Shown here: in pieces, positions 42,672 to 54,180 of the stretch
How the letters are laid out: every line of letters begins with the position of its first letter
Position numbering within the stretch: position 1 is the first letter of the stretch
Assembly (NCBI GenBank): GCA_029215795.1
Contig: JARDYH010000002.1
Coordinates: forward strand, 271,196,310-271,260,309
Source of the DNA: Anniella stebbinsi
Lineage: Eukaryota; Chordata; Lepidosauria; Squamata; Anniellidae
Direction of reading: 5' to 3'
DNA length: 64,000 nt
Program-made: the position numbers and the translations under genes
The notes under the pieces: generated by a model
The model's input: the letters and a program-made list of their open reading frames with translations, nothing else
Database searches by the model: none
What the model was told of the DNA's origin: nothing

Positions 42672-42912
42672 ACAATTTTATTTTATTTATTACACTTATA
42701 TCCCACTTTTTTCCCCTTCAAGGAACTCAAGGCAGCATACATAATCCTCTTTCTCCATTTTATCCTCACAACAACATCTCTGTGAGGTAGGTCAGGCTGG
42801 AAATCTTGTGACTGGTCCAAAGTCACCCAGTGAGCTTCCATGGCCATGTGGGGACTAGAACCCAGTTCTCTCAACTCCAGTCCAACATTCTAACCACTAT
42901 GCCACACTAGCT
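42672..42912 (-). mobile_element. tRNA-derived SINE, full-length copy
   Basis: Minus strand: head AGCTAGTGTGGCATAGTGGT, ACTGGAGTTGAGAGAAC, body with GTTGTTGTGAGGATAAAATG, ATGTATGCTGCCTTGAGTTCC and a TAAATAAAA tail. Same layout as 27650-27872. Confidence 0.85.
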
Positions 42913-42943
42913 TACAACTTGAAACAAATCAGCTTCAAAAAAC

Positions 42944-42945
42944 AT

Positions 42946-42980
<35 letters not shown>

Positions 42981-42981
42981 T
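42944..42981. repeat. (TTTA)n microsatellite
   Basis: Nine or more TTTA units, followed by TTACCCACCCTATATC, a LINE-like 3' tail. Confidence 0.95.
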
Positions 42982-43108
42982 ACATTTGTTACCCACCCTA
43001 TATCATTGAGGTCTCAGGGTAGCAATAGTTTGCAGCTGGCTTGTTGCAAACAAACCATGCTGAAGATTAGGCAAAGTTTGTTAGATTTGGACAAAATAAC
43101 GAGCTGTG

Positions 43109-43110
<2 letters not shown>

Positions 43111-43145
<35 letters not shown>
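43111..43145. repeat. (AAT)n microsatellite
   Basis: About 11 AAT units in uninterrupted phase. Confidence 0.96.
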
Positions 43146-43534
43146 GAAAATAAAGCAAATACTTCTGACCTGTCCTCCCAGTCATGCTAGTAGAAAGGGA
43201 GAAGGAAGGGGGGATGTGTGAGCTCACATAGGGTCATCTTTGTCATGACAAACCATGGTTTATTATGACATCCAAATGCAGCCAATGCCTCCAAGCTTTC
43301 AAAGCGATAGAATCTTTGGGTTAGTATCTTGGAATCCTACACAAAGTAAGTCTTCAAAGCTCTTGGTTCACTATGGACAGAGCTGACCCTGCCAATAGTT
43401 ATCTTAAACTTTTCACTACTCAGACATTACACATTTCTAAATAATGTGATCAAAGAAATTATGTGCTTGGGAAACGTATGCAAATAAGGCACTTAATCAG
43501 AAGCCTTTATGCTGGCTGAAAATTTTATTTATTT

Positions 43535-43595
43535 ACTGTATTTATTACATTTCTATACCGCCCAATAGGTGAAGCTCTCTGGGCAGTGTGTCCTT
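43535..43595. repeat. LINE-like 3' tail copy
   Basis: TTTATTACATTTCTATACCG, CCAATAGGTGAAGCTCTCTG and GGGCAGTG; same family as 30810-30900. Confidence 0.6.
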
Positions 43596-43599
43596 TCTT

Positions 43600-44730
43600 A
43601 TAAAACCAAAGAAGTGAGATAGAACCTGAGAAAGGAACATTGGGTATGGGTGGACAGCTGTCAATTGGATGCCCAAAGTAACTTGACAGAGGCTTGGTGG
43701 AGCGTGTGTCAGAAGCTGTCAGGGAGAACAGAAGCTTGGTAAGAGGTTTTCTGCAGAGCTCTGTTTTATGTAATAGACCATGATTTTTACTCATGAAGTC
43801 AGGTAGACAAGGGAGCTATGAGTAGCTAGCCTTGGCTTCATTTCTTTGGCCATGTGTGGTGGTCTCATTGTACTGAGGAGCTATGAATAACTAGCCTTGG
43901 TATCAGTTCCTTGGCCATATGCAGTGGTCCCATTGTATTATTCTTTTTCTTCATCACCAAAGAATATGTTACCATGAAGGGTAGAGAAGTCACCAAGAAG
44001 TGAAGATACCATGGTGACAGCTTTGGTGTAAAAATCAAAATAGACTAGAACAGCATGTCCTTGGGAAAGCATCCCTTGTGATAATGAGAAGATATGCTGG
44101 GAGAGGATTTGGGTTCATTGCACTGCCCTCTGCTGTGAAATTCTAGGTGGGAAATATCTACTAGGTTTGCAGTACTGAGAGTATTTTTAGTGCAGTGGGA
44201 ATGTTTGAGCATCAGGGTCTTTAATTTGAAACTGTTAGGAGAGCTGAGTATGTCCATCAAACTGGAATGTAAGCTCAACATCTGAGTCTAAACATGTACA
44301 TTTCAAAATAACTCCAACACTTCCATGTGTTTTAGTGATAATAACTAGGTTTGGGGAGTTTGGTTTTCCTGGGCAAACACTGCAAGCTAATAACAAGGCT
44401 CTTGTTAACTTTCAGGCCAGGTGTTATCAGCTTGTGGCTTGCAATGCGGTAACACCATTATCCTTGCATGGACCACAATGTAGCCTAGTGGAGACTAGGC
44501 AAGCATGTGTCAAGAATAGGATGTAGTGCCTTCATCCTTTGCCATCTCATTGGAATCCATGTTCAACTATTGCTGATCCCATGCAGATAAATAGGATGAG
44601 CACGAATGGGGTCAGCACTCAGCAAAATGAGTCAATGATATTGGAAGGACCCAATGTGCCGATCCTAGACTCTGCATAATCCCTGTTTCATACTCCCTAC
44701 TGCTTTCCTGATGCTTGCGGAGGATAGACG
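43600..44730. other. No gene seen
   Basis: Two loosely duplicated words (GGAGCTATGA.TA.CTAGCCTTGG at about 43,811 and 43,878, followed by CCTTGGCCAT or TTTGGCCATGTG) show a small tandem duplication of about 67 bp. No exon or RNA gene recognised. Confidence 0.4.
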
Positions 44731-45290
44731 TAGGGCCAAAACAGACCTTACTTTAAAACTGTGCAGGGCCCAATCCCAACCCAAACTTCCACATACTTGG
44801 GTCCCAATTTGGATCTGGCCCTAAGTCTTCACCTATTCTAGAGTATAAATGAAAAAAAGATGTAGCTGATAGGCACAGGTTTAAAATAATGGCTGGGTTC
44901 ACACAACATGCTAACCCATGCCCAGTGGTTGAGTGTGGGTGGTTGTTGAACCATAGTTTTTTGTTGAATTGTGGGTTATTATGTTGTCTGAATGTAGTGC
45001 AATTTCTGCAGCGTGGGTTATCATATTGTCTGAACGCAGCACGTTTTCTGCAGGATGATTTGTTAATCACCCTGAACAACCCAACAACAAAACATGGGTT
45101 TTCAAGGTAGCTTGTTTGAGAAAAATAAGCCACACTGCATGGTTAAGAAACCACCCTGTGGAAAACACACTGCGTTCAGACAACACAATAACCCATGGTA
45201 CAACAACCACTCACGGTTCACCAGCAATTCATGGTTCACAACCCACGCTCAACTATTGAGTGTGGGTTACTGTATCTGTTTTGGCCCTTA
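44731..45290. mobile_element. Element with TAGGGCCAAAACAGA ends carrying a foldback
   Basis: TAGGGCCAAAACAGACCTTA at 44731 is complementary to TCTGTTTTGGCCCTTA at 45275-45290. Inside, 44891-45268 is a foldback of the GGCTGGGTTCACACAAC family (left end GGCTGGGTTCACACAACATG, arms with AACCCATG and CACAATAACCCATGG) whose right terminus is missing. It is unclear whether the foldback is an insertion or an integral part. A single end of the same type is at 23668. Non-coding. Confidence 0.5.
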
Positions 45291-45299
45291 GGATTGCAG

Positions 45300-46070
45300 A
45301 AGTGCATTTGCACTGGGAATTGAAATTGGAATACTCTCATTGAGTGGGGAGACTGTTGCCTCCCTTAACACAATTACGCATTATGGCTAGGCAGTGGACT
45401 CTTTCCTCTGCAAAAGTAAACCCCTTCTGACATTTCTGTTCCAGTGTGATCCTTAATCCACACTTCCTGTTTCTCTCTCAGTGGCTAAGGAGGCCAATGG
45501 GAGTGGGGATGAATTGAGGGTAGCACATCTAAGCAAACAGCATGTTTTCTCTGGAGCAGGGGCAGTACTTTCAATCAGAGTAGTCAAGAGGACTGGTGTC
45601 TTGTGTGGGGACCTTGCCAGTGCCAATGCAGATAGCCTTGAGATGCAGCAAGTGGCAATGGCAACTGATATCATAGCAGTACTGTGAGTTGAACCATGAC
45701 ATTCACTGATAAAAATACATTTTTGTCCCTGATCCCCCGAAAAAATCAATTTAGCCCTCTCACTGAATTCCCAGAATTTAGAAGAAGATTGAATTGATGG
45801 CTCGATATGTTGAGAAGCACTGCACTCAGTCATTATTACTTAGGATTATAATTGCTGAGCTGTGGTGTCTTTCACACAGTTGTAGTCATCTTTCTTATCA
45901 CAGCAGTCAGAAGACTCTTTAAAGCTGTTGCCGCATTTTTTTATTAATTCCCTCTAAAGTTGTAAGTATTTTGTGTGGGTGGGAAGCTAATAATGATTCT
46001 ATAATCTGTACTGTGAAACATTACTCTTATATTTATGAAATGTAAATATATGGATATATTATTATCTAGG
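45300..46070. other. No gene called; one 126-codon minus-strand frame
   Basis: The frame 45453-45833 (minus) includes ATCCISRLSALALARSPHK and shows no domain I recognise; a 68-codon frame overlaps it on the plus strand. No convincing splice sites bound either. Treated as chance. Confidence 0.35.
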
Positions 46071-46073
46071 CTG

Positions 46074-46350
46074 ACGAGTGTTACCCAGAGGACCTTCTCT
46101 TCTGCCGCTCCCAGACTGTGGAATGGCCTGCCAGAGGAGATTCGACATAGCAGTCTTCTGGAATTTAAGAGAGCCGTGAAGACTGCTCTATTCCGGCAGG
46201 CCTACCCAGTTGAATTTTAAGATGTTTTTAACAATGTATTTGTTTTTATCTGTTTTAATGGTTTATCTATTCTATGATTTTTATATTTATATTTATATTT
46301 ATTGTTGTTCCCCGCCTCGATCTGGATGGAGATGCAGATTAGAAATAAAA
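46074..46350 (+). mobile_element. L2-type LINE 3' fragment
   Basis: The frame reads TQRTFSSAAPRLWNGLPEEI, RHSSLLEFKRAVKTALFRQA, the C-terminal signature of L2-like reverse transcriptases. The 3' UTR has TGTTTTTATCTGTTTTAATGG and CCCCGCCTCGATC and ends in an AAT-rich tail to about 46,390. 5'-truncated; a better-preserved relative of 17495-17760. Confidence 0.8.
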
Positions 46351-46549
46351 TAAAAAATAATTAATAATTAATAATAATAATAATAATAAAAATAACATTT
46401 AGCTCAGAGGCAGGAGAAATAGTTTTGTTTGCTTGTTTTTAATGAGAAAATAACATATCAATTTTGTCATGACACTTGAAAATATGGTTTTGGGGTGATA
46501 CACTTGTTTCCCCCACATATCTTTTCCCAACGTTCTCTCTCACACACAT

Positions 46550-46745
46550 TTTTATCATAACCCTTCTCCATGGAGCTCAGAGCAGCACACATGGTCTTCC
46601 CCCCTTTATCCTTACAATAACCCTGTGAGGTCGTTTAAACTGGCCCAAAGACCCCCATTGAGATTCATGGCTGTGCAGAGATTTGAATCTGGATCCTCGA
46701 ACCATAGCCCAACACACTGGCCATTGCAACACATTGTCTCTCTGA
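46550..46745 (-). mobile_element. tRNA-derived SINE, diverged copy
   Basis: Minus strand: TGTTGCAATGGCCAGTGTGTTGG, TTCGAGGATCC, then TTAAACGACCTCACAGGGTT and ATGTGTGCTGCTCTGAGCTCC. The A/T tail is absent or replaced. Older than the copy at 42672. Confidence 0.65.
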
Positions 46746-46749
46746 AGCC

Positions 46750-48125
46750 TTTCGGGGGGGGGGAGTTTAGGTTTGATTAGTGCCTGTAATTCCAAATATT
46801 CCCTGTCCCTCAAACCCATATATTTCTAAAGCCTGTTACTATCCAAACCTACATTTAAACGATTTCAACTTTTCCTAGACAACTGGCAAGCGCTGAACCC
46901 TTTACAGGCAGAACAAGCCAGCTGCTTCCTTCTGCAGAGGGAGCTTGATGGGAGGGGGTAGCTCCCCACTTCACATCCCATGTGTCTTATTGCCATGGAT
47001 TACAAGCTTGAATTAGAGGTTCTTAGCCCCCTGCTGTTTCCCCTCTTTATGCTTTTCAGCACTGACGTCTAGAACCAGCGGTGAGCTTGAGACAGGATTC
47101 TTTCTTTGTGTTCATGCCCATACGTAGTTGCCCTGGCTTGTCATCATCTTTTCTTTGCACAACATTGCTATGAAAAGATAATGATCCTATAAGCAGCTGG
47201 CTTTCCTGCCCACCACCTGAATAGTATTTGCACACACTGTATTTAATAGAAACCCTCCCACTACTCCCTTGATACTTCTGTTGCTATCCAAGTGCCTAAT
47301 GCATATTCGTTTGAACATGATTCTCGTTAGGCTTGGCTGTTCCCAGGACTGTCATCTGAAATGGCAACACCCCCGGTCACTTAAAACGGGTGGAGTTAAA
47401 AGTCCCTTTTGCTCCAGTGAATCAGCAGGAGTACCTTTTTCTCCTGTGCCGTTTTGATACCTGTTAGCAAGGTGTGTGCTAATAGGAATAAAGAGAATGC
47501 ACAAAACCACCTTGTGTTAAGCTGGTTTAACCAGGAGCCTACACTCACTGTCAAACTATTTTGGCAGGATTAAACTAATTGTAATAGTTCCCAAAGAAAT
47601 GGTTTAAGGAAGGCAACTAGCTTTCCCCCTGGGGCTAAGCTTGATGGATTGTGACTTGAAGAGACTACCTGTAATATAAGTGCAGAGGGAGAGGTTACTG
47701 CCAGGAAAAACCAGGACAGGGTCTTTTCCATGGTGGCCCCATAGTTTTGAAGCACCCTCCCTAGACAAAATGCAAGCTGCTTCTTCACTCCTAGTCACCT
47801 GGCTGCAAGTAAAGAGTGTGATTCTTTGAGCTGCTGTTTTCAGATTTATGTTTTCCTGGAGGCAGGAACATTATCACCACGTGTATTCTATTGTTTGTTA
47901 GATGAATTTATGTTTTTGTATTTGCAATGACAAACAAACACATCAAATTTAATTTTTGATATTTCACATGTAGTATATTTAACACACACCCTTTACTTTA
48001 CAGACAAAAATGTAGGTGGAATAATTGGCTGTTAGTTTTTGGAAGTTTTCTTTATGGTTCTTCGTATTAGCAAATTTTATTAAGTCTCTTTTCATAATCT
48101 AAGGAAAGACTTTGGCAAATATTGC
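46750..48125. other. No gene seen
   Basis: Includes a G run near 46,752 and sequence of average composition. LINE-like words may occur near 47,640-47,830 but are too diverged to call. No exon recognised. Confidence 0.35.
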
Positions 48126-48130
48126 TGTGT

Positions 48131-48619
48131 TTAACCCTGCTTTATATATACAATAAAATCATGTAATATTTTTAAAAAATCAGGTATTTTGGCTTCAACT
48201 TTAGCTAATTTCATTTGGTATGTCAATTTTTCTGCCATGCCTATTTGCCACGGTTCCATGTACCAAGGCTTCAGTTTTAGAACGTGTGCAGTTTTGCAGC
48301 TTTTCCCTATTACTCTGCAAACTGCCATCAGCATGAACATGTTTAATGCCTTAGATGCCACTTTTGCATTTTGTTCTTCCCATATTGTTAATAGAACCAA
48401 GGCTGGTGTAAGAAATATAGATTGATATATAATATTTGCCATTTCTGAAAATATCATCTTCCAAAACTGTATCAGCAACAGGACATGACCACCACATATG
48501 AATATATAAAAGAGGGAAAGAGAAAAATATACACCCCTGGCTATCGAAGTTTTAAAAAAACTACGGCAACAGGAAAAGGTTACAACTATTCCATTAGTCA
48601 CAACAGTTACCAGCATCAT
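48131..48619 (-). mobile_element. L1-type LINE ORF2 C-terminal fragment
   Basis: The minus-strand frame contains QFWKMIFSEMANIIYQSIFL, TPALVLLTIW, then a stretch ending MAEKLTYQMKLAKVEAKIPDF and HDFIVYI. This is the order seen after the reverse transcriptase domain of L1 ORF2 (FW..IF..M..I......P...LL..W, then EK.T...K......F...W..F). The usual cysteine motif upstream is not intact and no endonuclease or catalytic RT motif is present, so it is dead. It is the only L1-type sequence found in the window, against several CR1 remnants. Confidence 0.75.
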
Positions 48620-48804
48620 GTTAAAAATCTATACAGAAAACCTTCAGAAACTGGGCCTACTAAAATACATCCACACCAACATCCAGAAAGCAGTCATACT
48701 TAAAATGTGCTCAATTGTCAGGAAGTTTCTGAGTCAAAAAAGGGCAGCATGACTTGGCACAGCCCATCATATCAGTCTAGAAAAAAATGCCACAAGCAAG
48801 AAAA

Positions 48805-48810
48805 GATGAA

Positions 48811-48846
<36 letters not shown>

Positions 48847-49162
48847 AGGGTGACCATATGAAAAGGAGGACAGGGCTTTTGTATCTATAACAGTTGCATA
48901 GAAAATGGAATTTCAGCAGGTGTCATTTATATATATGAAGAACCTGGTGAAATCCCCCCTCATCACAATAGTTAAAGCTGCAGGAGCCCTAGCCTCTTTT
49001 GTATCTGGCCAAGAGGGCAGGACTCCTGCAGCTTTAACTGTTGTGATGAAGAGGGAATTTCACCAGGTGCTGCATGCATACAAATGACACCTGCTGAAAT
49101 TCCCTTTTCTATGCAACTGTTAAAGATACAGGAGCCCTGTCCTCCTTTCCATATGGTCACCC

Positions 49163-49193
<31 letters not shown>

Positions 49194-49215
49194 AATAATA
49201 ATAATAATAATAATA
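48805..49215. repeat. (GAT)n to (AAT)n microsatellite split by an M element
   Basis: GAT units run from about 48805 to 48846 and resume at 49164-49192, changing to AAT units up to about 49215. The M element between them sits in frame with the repeat. Because the target is repetitive the duplication cannot be measured here, but the flanks are compatible with 8 bp. Confidence 0.95.
48847..49163. mobile_element. Dimeric palindromic MITE, family M, inside a microsatellite
   Basis: 317 bp from AGGGTGACCATATGAAAAGG to CCATATGGTCACCCT. All four arms are present; this is among the best-preserved copies. Confidence 0.9.
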
Positions 49216-49219
49216 TATA

Positions 49220-49825
49220 AATTAGCAGGCATACTCTTAGGATGAGAGTAGTTTAGCCAATGGGAGGTCTCTTGACAGCCCAGAATCTCAGGCAGTTGAA
49301 CCAATTACTCACTTTCAGAGGTTTCACCACCACATTCCTAACTGCATTGCCACGTGAGCCCTCTACGGATTTTCCACCCTGATTCATGCAGGGAGGATCA
49401 CTTCAGATGCTGAATGAATGTGCATATACGTTGGGAGTGGGGTGGGTGGGGCAGAACTTCCTGCCACAATGTCATCCCCTCCCTGCCTATTTACTTTTGT
49501 TCATTCTGCAAGTCTACAATGTTTGTAAAGGCTATAATGAAATGTGATGGGATCCTGAAACCATGAATGAACTTGGCATGCAACATCTTGCCAGGGTGCT
49601 TTCTTTCAAAATCTTATGACTGGGGATGCCTACTAGCTAATTAGAAAATAGTCCCATGAACAGCCCATAGCATGAACAAAGCATGGTTAATTGCTAAGAA
49701 GAGAGTGCTTCAGAAAGGGGAGGATGTTCTCCATTAACAGAGGCTCCTGAGGGAACGGAGTTCAAGTACATCTAAGTAGGCCTCTTTTAAAACCTTGTGT
49801 GTAATTCTGTTTGTGCCTGGAAAAA
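49220..49825. other. No gene seen
   Basis: Average composition, no repeat recognised apart from the microsatellite edge. Confidence 0.35.
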
Positions 49826-49833
49826 GACACAGT

Positions 49834-50058
49834 GGCTGAATTCGGACGACACAATAAGCAACTGGGGGAGAAAAACAATAGTCAGTTGTATTGACTATCG
49901 TGTCGTCCGAATGCTGCCATAGTCAACTCAGCGCTGATCCTAATCCACACCATGGTTGATTATTTATTACCATGTTGTGGGGGGGGTACCCCCTAGATGA
50001 ACAACTGTAAAGTTGATTATTACCCCACCATTGACTATTGTGTCTTCTGAATTCAGCC
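49834..50058. mobile_element. Harbinger-like MITE, family T short form, copy 2
   Basis: GGCTGAATTCGGACGACACA to GAATTCAGCC, flanked by AGT on both sides (49831-49833 and 50059-50061). It is very close to 9185-9415, with a few substitutions and small indels. The same flanking trinucleotide in two loci suggests target preference or that the A/T-centred site is part of recognition. Confidence 0.78.
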
Positions 50059-50151
50059 AGTGACTCTGGAGCTTTAAAAACCCTGCATCTGATTTGTGTG
50101 CCTCCTCTAACAACAGTATTTGCCACAGGACCTTTCAAGCCCCTGTACAAA

Positions 50152-50152
<1 letters not shown>

Positions 50153-50198
<46 letters not shown>

Positions 50199-50210
50199 AT
50201 ATATACACAC
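50153..50210. repeat. (GT)n-(TA)n-(CA) microsatellite
   Basis: About 18 GT units, then ATGTGTATATATATACACAC. A shorter GT run occurs at about 50,459-50,485. Confidence 0.96.
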
Positions 50211-50214
50211 CAAA

Positions 50215-51210
50215 TAAGAAACGAATTCAGAACCTTGAGTGAATCAAAACTCCAGCACAAAAGAGTTAGCACGAAACTGTTAGCCTGTGGCAGGGACAGA
50301 GAGACATGGCCTCGTTCTTGCTGTGATAAACTCAAAGCTATCTTGTTTGTAATTAAAGTTGCCAACTGACCAAGAAATATAATGGTTTGGCCTGTATTTC
50401 ATATTCTGTTGTGGTTGCCAAAGTTGTGTGATAATTATCAGTATCTAGAGCTGGTTGCCGTGTGTGTGTGTGTATGTGTGTGTGCATGTGACTGCATAAA
50501 TCATACGTGATTAATTACATCCTGGGAACTAGAACTTATCTGAAGTGCTGTTTGATGCTTTAAAAATCATGGTTTTGTGTGTACGCAGATATATATTTAG
50601 AGCAGTATCCAATGCGACATGAGGCTAACATAAATTATGTTGTGCTAGCGTGAGGGACCACCTCTAGCACAATGCCAGTAGAAAATCCATTCCACCAGCA
50701 TTGCTCTAACGGTACCTTGTGCTAGCACAACACAATTTGCATTAGCACTCAGGTTGCATGGGATCCTGTCCTTAATAGACACTGAGAGGGTTCTTTTTAG
50801 CAGAAAGCATCATCTTCATTTTCATATAATGAGCATCCTTGCAGTGTTTCGCCTGAACATATACACTGAAGGGTGAAAGAGTCATTGCTTTAAATCTGTT
50901 TTTAGCAGCTATGCCGTTTTTCATTTTTTGTTCTGGATCAAGACCACAGTATGACGACAGGGGCTTTTAAGATTTGGATTGGGGTCCCTGCGCCTACTCT
51001 AGAGGAAAAAATTAAAGAAAGAAAAAGATGTAGCTGTTCGTCAAAGATTTTTAAAGAAATGTCTGTCTGGGTCCTGAGCTGCAGCACTGCTGACCTCAGC
51101 TGTAGCTCCAGATTTTACATACTGCAGGAGAGACTGCAGAGTGCATTTGTGTGCTCCCTCTGTACTTGTCCCCACCCCTCAGCAGAATCACAATATGGCC
51201 TCTTGGCAAC
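50215..51210. other. No gene seen; one 114-codon plus-strand frame
   Basis: The frame 50951-51295 runs into the palindrome at 51220, which supplies its 3' end, so it is not a conserved gene. A direct repeat of GCTAGCACAA/GCTAGCGTGAG-like words occurs near 50,640-50,730. No exon recognised. Confidence 0.35.
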
Positions 51211-51219
51211 GGTAACTGT

Positions 51220-51351
51220 TAGAACTGTGCAAGCCTCGGGCCTCGGCATCCCGAAGCCGAAGCTTGGAGGCCATTTTAGGACGGATCCGTCCTAAAATGG
51301 CCTCCAAGCTTCAACTTCGGGATGCCGAGGCCCGAGGTTTGCACAGTCCTA
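51220..51351. mobile_element. 132-bp palindromic hAT-like MITE with perfect 8-bp duplication
   Basis: GTAACTGT flanks both sides (51212-51219 and 51352-51359). The element is a near-perfect palindrome: TAGAACTGTGCAAGCCTCGG at the left pairs with the right end, and the centre GACGGATCCGTC closes the hairpin without a loop. It is CpG-rich. Non-coding. The intact arms and duplication mean a relatively recent insertion. Confidence 0.9.
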
Positions 51352-51451
51352 GTAACTGTGGAGATTGCTCTCACGCCCACTTTCTTGCACAATTCCTTCA
51401 CCGCACACTAAACCATCAGCAAAAATTCCATCCTCCATTTTCTCCCAGCAT

Positions 51452-51770
51452 AGGGTGACCAGATAAAATCCAGGTCAGGGCTCATGTAACATTAACAGTT
51501 GTAGAGAAAAGGGAATTTCAGCCAGTGTCATTTGTATGCAATTAGTTCCTGGTGAAATTCCCTCTTCATCACAAGAGTTAAAGTTGCAGGGGCCCTGCCT
51601 TCTTTTGTATATGCTCTCTCTAGTATAGTGCATGCACCTTTAACTGTTGTGATGAAGAGGGAATTTCACCAGGAACTAATTGCATACAAATGATACTGGC
51701 TGAAATTCCCTTTTCTCTGCAACTGTTAAAGTTACATGAGCCCTGACCTGGATTTTATCTGGTCACCCTA
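51452..51770. mobile_element. Dimeric palindromic MITE, family M, GACCAGATAAAATCC subfamily
   Basis: 319 bp. Both ends carry the variant terminal word AGGGTGACCAGATAAAATCC, while the inner arms are of the common type. It groups with the right half of 34688-35006. Confidence 0.85.
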
Positions 51771-51779
51771 CTTTACAAA

Positions 51780-53100
51780 GTATATTGTGAGGAATGGGTC
51801 AGTACGACTCTCAGCAGGGCAGAGTCATGGCAGGGGGTAGAAATATGGCAACGCCAACATAAAATGTTTTACAGGCAATTCTGCTGGCCGTAATGGCAGT
51901 TTATGTTCTGCATTTTAATTTTTAACGCGGAAGCATTAAAATGGACTCTTTCTCAATGCTGTAGTTCTTGGCTGCACTCCAGGATATCTAGATACAAACA
52001 GCTTCTTTGACAAATGTTTGCTTCAGGTTTACAACCATGTTTTCCTTAGTAACGCCTCTGCAACAGAACAGAAGGGCGTGATTTCACTTTGTGGGAACAC
52101 ACCCACTACCCTGTTGACACAGGAGCTGTGCAAATGGAGAAACGGTTATAGGCTGCTCTGTGGCTCAGCTCTCAAGAGGTTGCTGTTCAGTCCTGCAGTT
52201 GTTATTTGGCAGAGAGAAATACAAGGAGAAAGGAGCAATATGCTAGAGGTCAGAGAAGAAGGGCTGTTTCCATGCAAGGCTTAAGAAGGTAATTTGAAGC
52301 CCGTCAGTCACAATCAGCACATAAACCTCAACCAGCCACAAGAAAGCCCTACTAGGAGGCCCATTTGGGTGACATTTAAGGCTGGCAACATGCATGGTGC
52401 CAGCATTAGTTAAGACTGGGCCACTTCCTAAGGCATTTGGGTAATAGAAAAGACACTGGGTCAACTTGAGGTCCAGTATCATTTACTTCCCATACCACTT
52501 CCCTTGGTATTTATTTAAGCTATTTTTGTGCTGCCTTTCAGGATACAAATATAACCAAGGCAACGTACAAGTGACATAAAAACAATACAACCACAATAAA
52601 TAATATTACCAAGTTTTTAAAAGTCTTCAGGATAGTTCCCCTGGTGGAAGATGGCTCTGGGGCAGGGAGAGTCCAGCTGGAATATCAGCAGGTGTCTGGG
52701 GTCTTCCTCATTTATCTCCCACTTTCCTGGAATCCTTCCCATGGGGCAGTTGGCCCTATTATGGGGATAGGGGGAGTCTGAGACAGGACATAAGGTCTCT
52801 TTCATCTGCTTCTCTTCTTCGGAATTTTTCCTAGTGGGCAGTTGATAGCAGTCTAGAGAATAGTTAGTAGAATAGATATTGAGGCCAGAGTGGAATGTGA
52901 GGTTAATGGCATGAATGCAGTTGGCTTTCAAGATGGGAAATGATTTGCTTCCAAGAAGGCGAAAGACATGTTGAGATTTTCCTAGAGAAGTTTTACCTAG
53001 GAGCCATGTTTGCAACGTACATACCTGGCATCGTCTTGGAGATCTTTCCCGCATACACACAGTGGAAGAATAAAGCTCATTGGGTGCCAGGGAGAGGAAA
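51780..53100. other. No gene called; one 147-codon minus-strand frame
   Basis: The frame 52617-53060 (minus) includes RKNSEEEKQMKETLCPVSDS and has no family resemblance that I recognise. It lies just before a LINE-like 3' tail (about 52,505-52,610: GCTATTTTTGTGCTGCCTTTC) and may be degraded retroelement. Otherwise no exon, RNA gene or clear repeat. Confidence 0.35.
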
Positions 53101-53104
53101 TGGA

Positions 53105-53320
53105 GGAGGAGAAGTTATCAATGGCTACTAGTCCAGATGGCTATACATCCAGTATCAGAGGCAGTATGCCTTTGAATGCCATTTTTTGGGGAACATGAGC
53201 TGGAGGGTGCTGTTGCATTCATGTCCTGCTTGTGGGCTTCTCAGAGGCTTCTGCTTGGCCACAATGGGAACAGAATGCTGAACTAGATAAGCTTTTGGTC
53301 TTATCCAACAAGGCCTTCAT
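53105..53320 (+). mobile_element. CR1 LINE 3' UTR fragment
   Basis: ATCAATGGCTACTAGTCCAGATGGC, TCAGAGGCAGTATGCCTTTG, GGGGAACATGAGCTGGAGGG, TTCATGTCCTGCTTGTGG and GAACAGAATGCTGAACTAGAT. Same subfamily as 8079-8350, with the terminal repeat lost. Confidence 0.8.
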
Positions 53321-53329
53321 CAAGAAAAC

Positions 53330-54180
53330 CAAGGTCTTAGAATATTCTTTTGGTATTGAAATGACTAAATCTGGACCTAAAGATGGACTTACATGTTCTG
53401 CCTCCAACATGCATCTTCAAAAACTGTCCCCACTTCTCCTTTGCAAAATGGAGGCAAAGGGCACAAGTTCCAGCAGAAACTCAGTACATGGGAGGAGGAC
53501 CCCTAACCTAACCCTTCCCTTGACTCCTGTTTCCTCCCACTCCAACTCCCACTCTTCTCCCCCACCCCACTTCAGCTTTCAAACCTGTTTGAGCAGAAAC
53601 ATGGGTCTAATTGGGAGAAAGTGGTTGTCATGTGGGGGAGATGGCTGGGGAAAGCAGTGGCAAAGGGCCTCTGCCCTACTGGCCACCACTCCACTGTAAT
53701 AGCGCCCTCTGGGCTGCACTTTGCCAAGGAGAGTGGATGGCCTGGCTCTGAAGACAATGGAGCATGATGCGTCTTTCTGTGTGGAGTGTCTTGCATGATA
53801 ACAATGGAAAATTTATAAAGAAAGAGAAAATTATATTGCTGCTTCACTCATGAGGAAATCTGTAGGTGCCATCCAAACAGATAACTCCTGGCTGATAAGT
53901 CTAATTTTAGACCTCTTGCCTTAACAGTGTTGCATTGTGATACTTTGTGCTTGCGCTAAGGAACATGAATGTAGCTTTCCCCCCACCTAGAAGACATGAT
54001 TAAATTATGTGTTGACAATTTAACTACCTCAAACTAAGGTTTGATATGACGGCTTCTTTTTAAGAGGAGTTGCTGTCACATTTTTTGTGCATGGCAAACT
54101 TCTCTTGAGGGATTTTAAAAGACATGGTTCACTTCCTAGACCATATGGCTTTACAACTAGAGATCTTAATCTTGTACTGA
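53330..54180. other. No gene seen; one 155-codon plus-strand frame
   Basis: The frame 53232-53699 begins inside CR1 3' UTR and continues into C-rich sequence with a serine/proline-rich composition; no domain. Not a supported gene. Confidence 0.35.

Noticed and set aside
48805..49215. Possible CRISPR-like or satellite array
   Set aside because: The repeat is a trinucleotide microsatellite interrupted by one transposon, without spacers.
52617..53060. 147-codon minus-strand open frame
   Set aside because: No recognisable family, no splice context, next to a LINE-like tail. Length is within chance for a window of this size.
53232..53699. 155-codon plus-strand open frame
   Set aside because: It starts within CR1 3' UTR and runs into C-rich low-complexity sequence, so it cannot be one gene.
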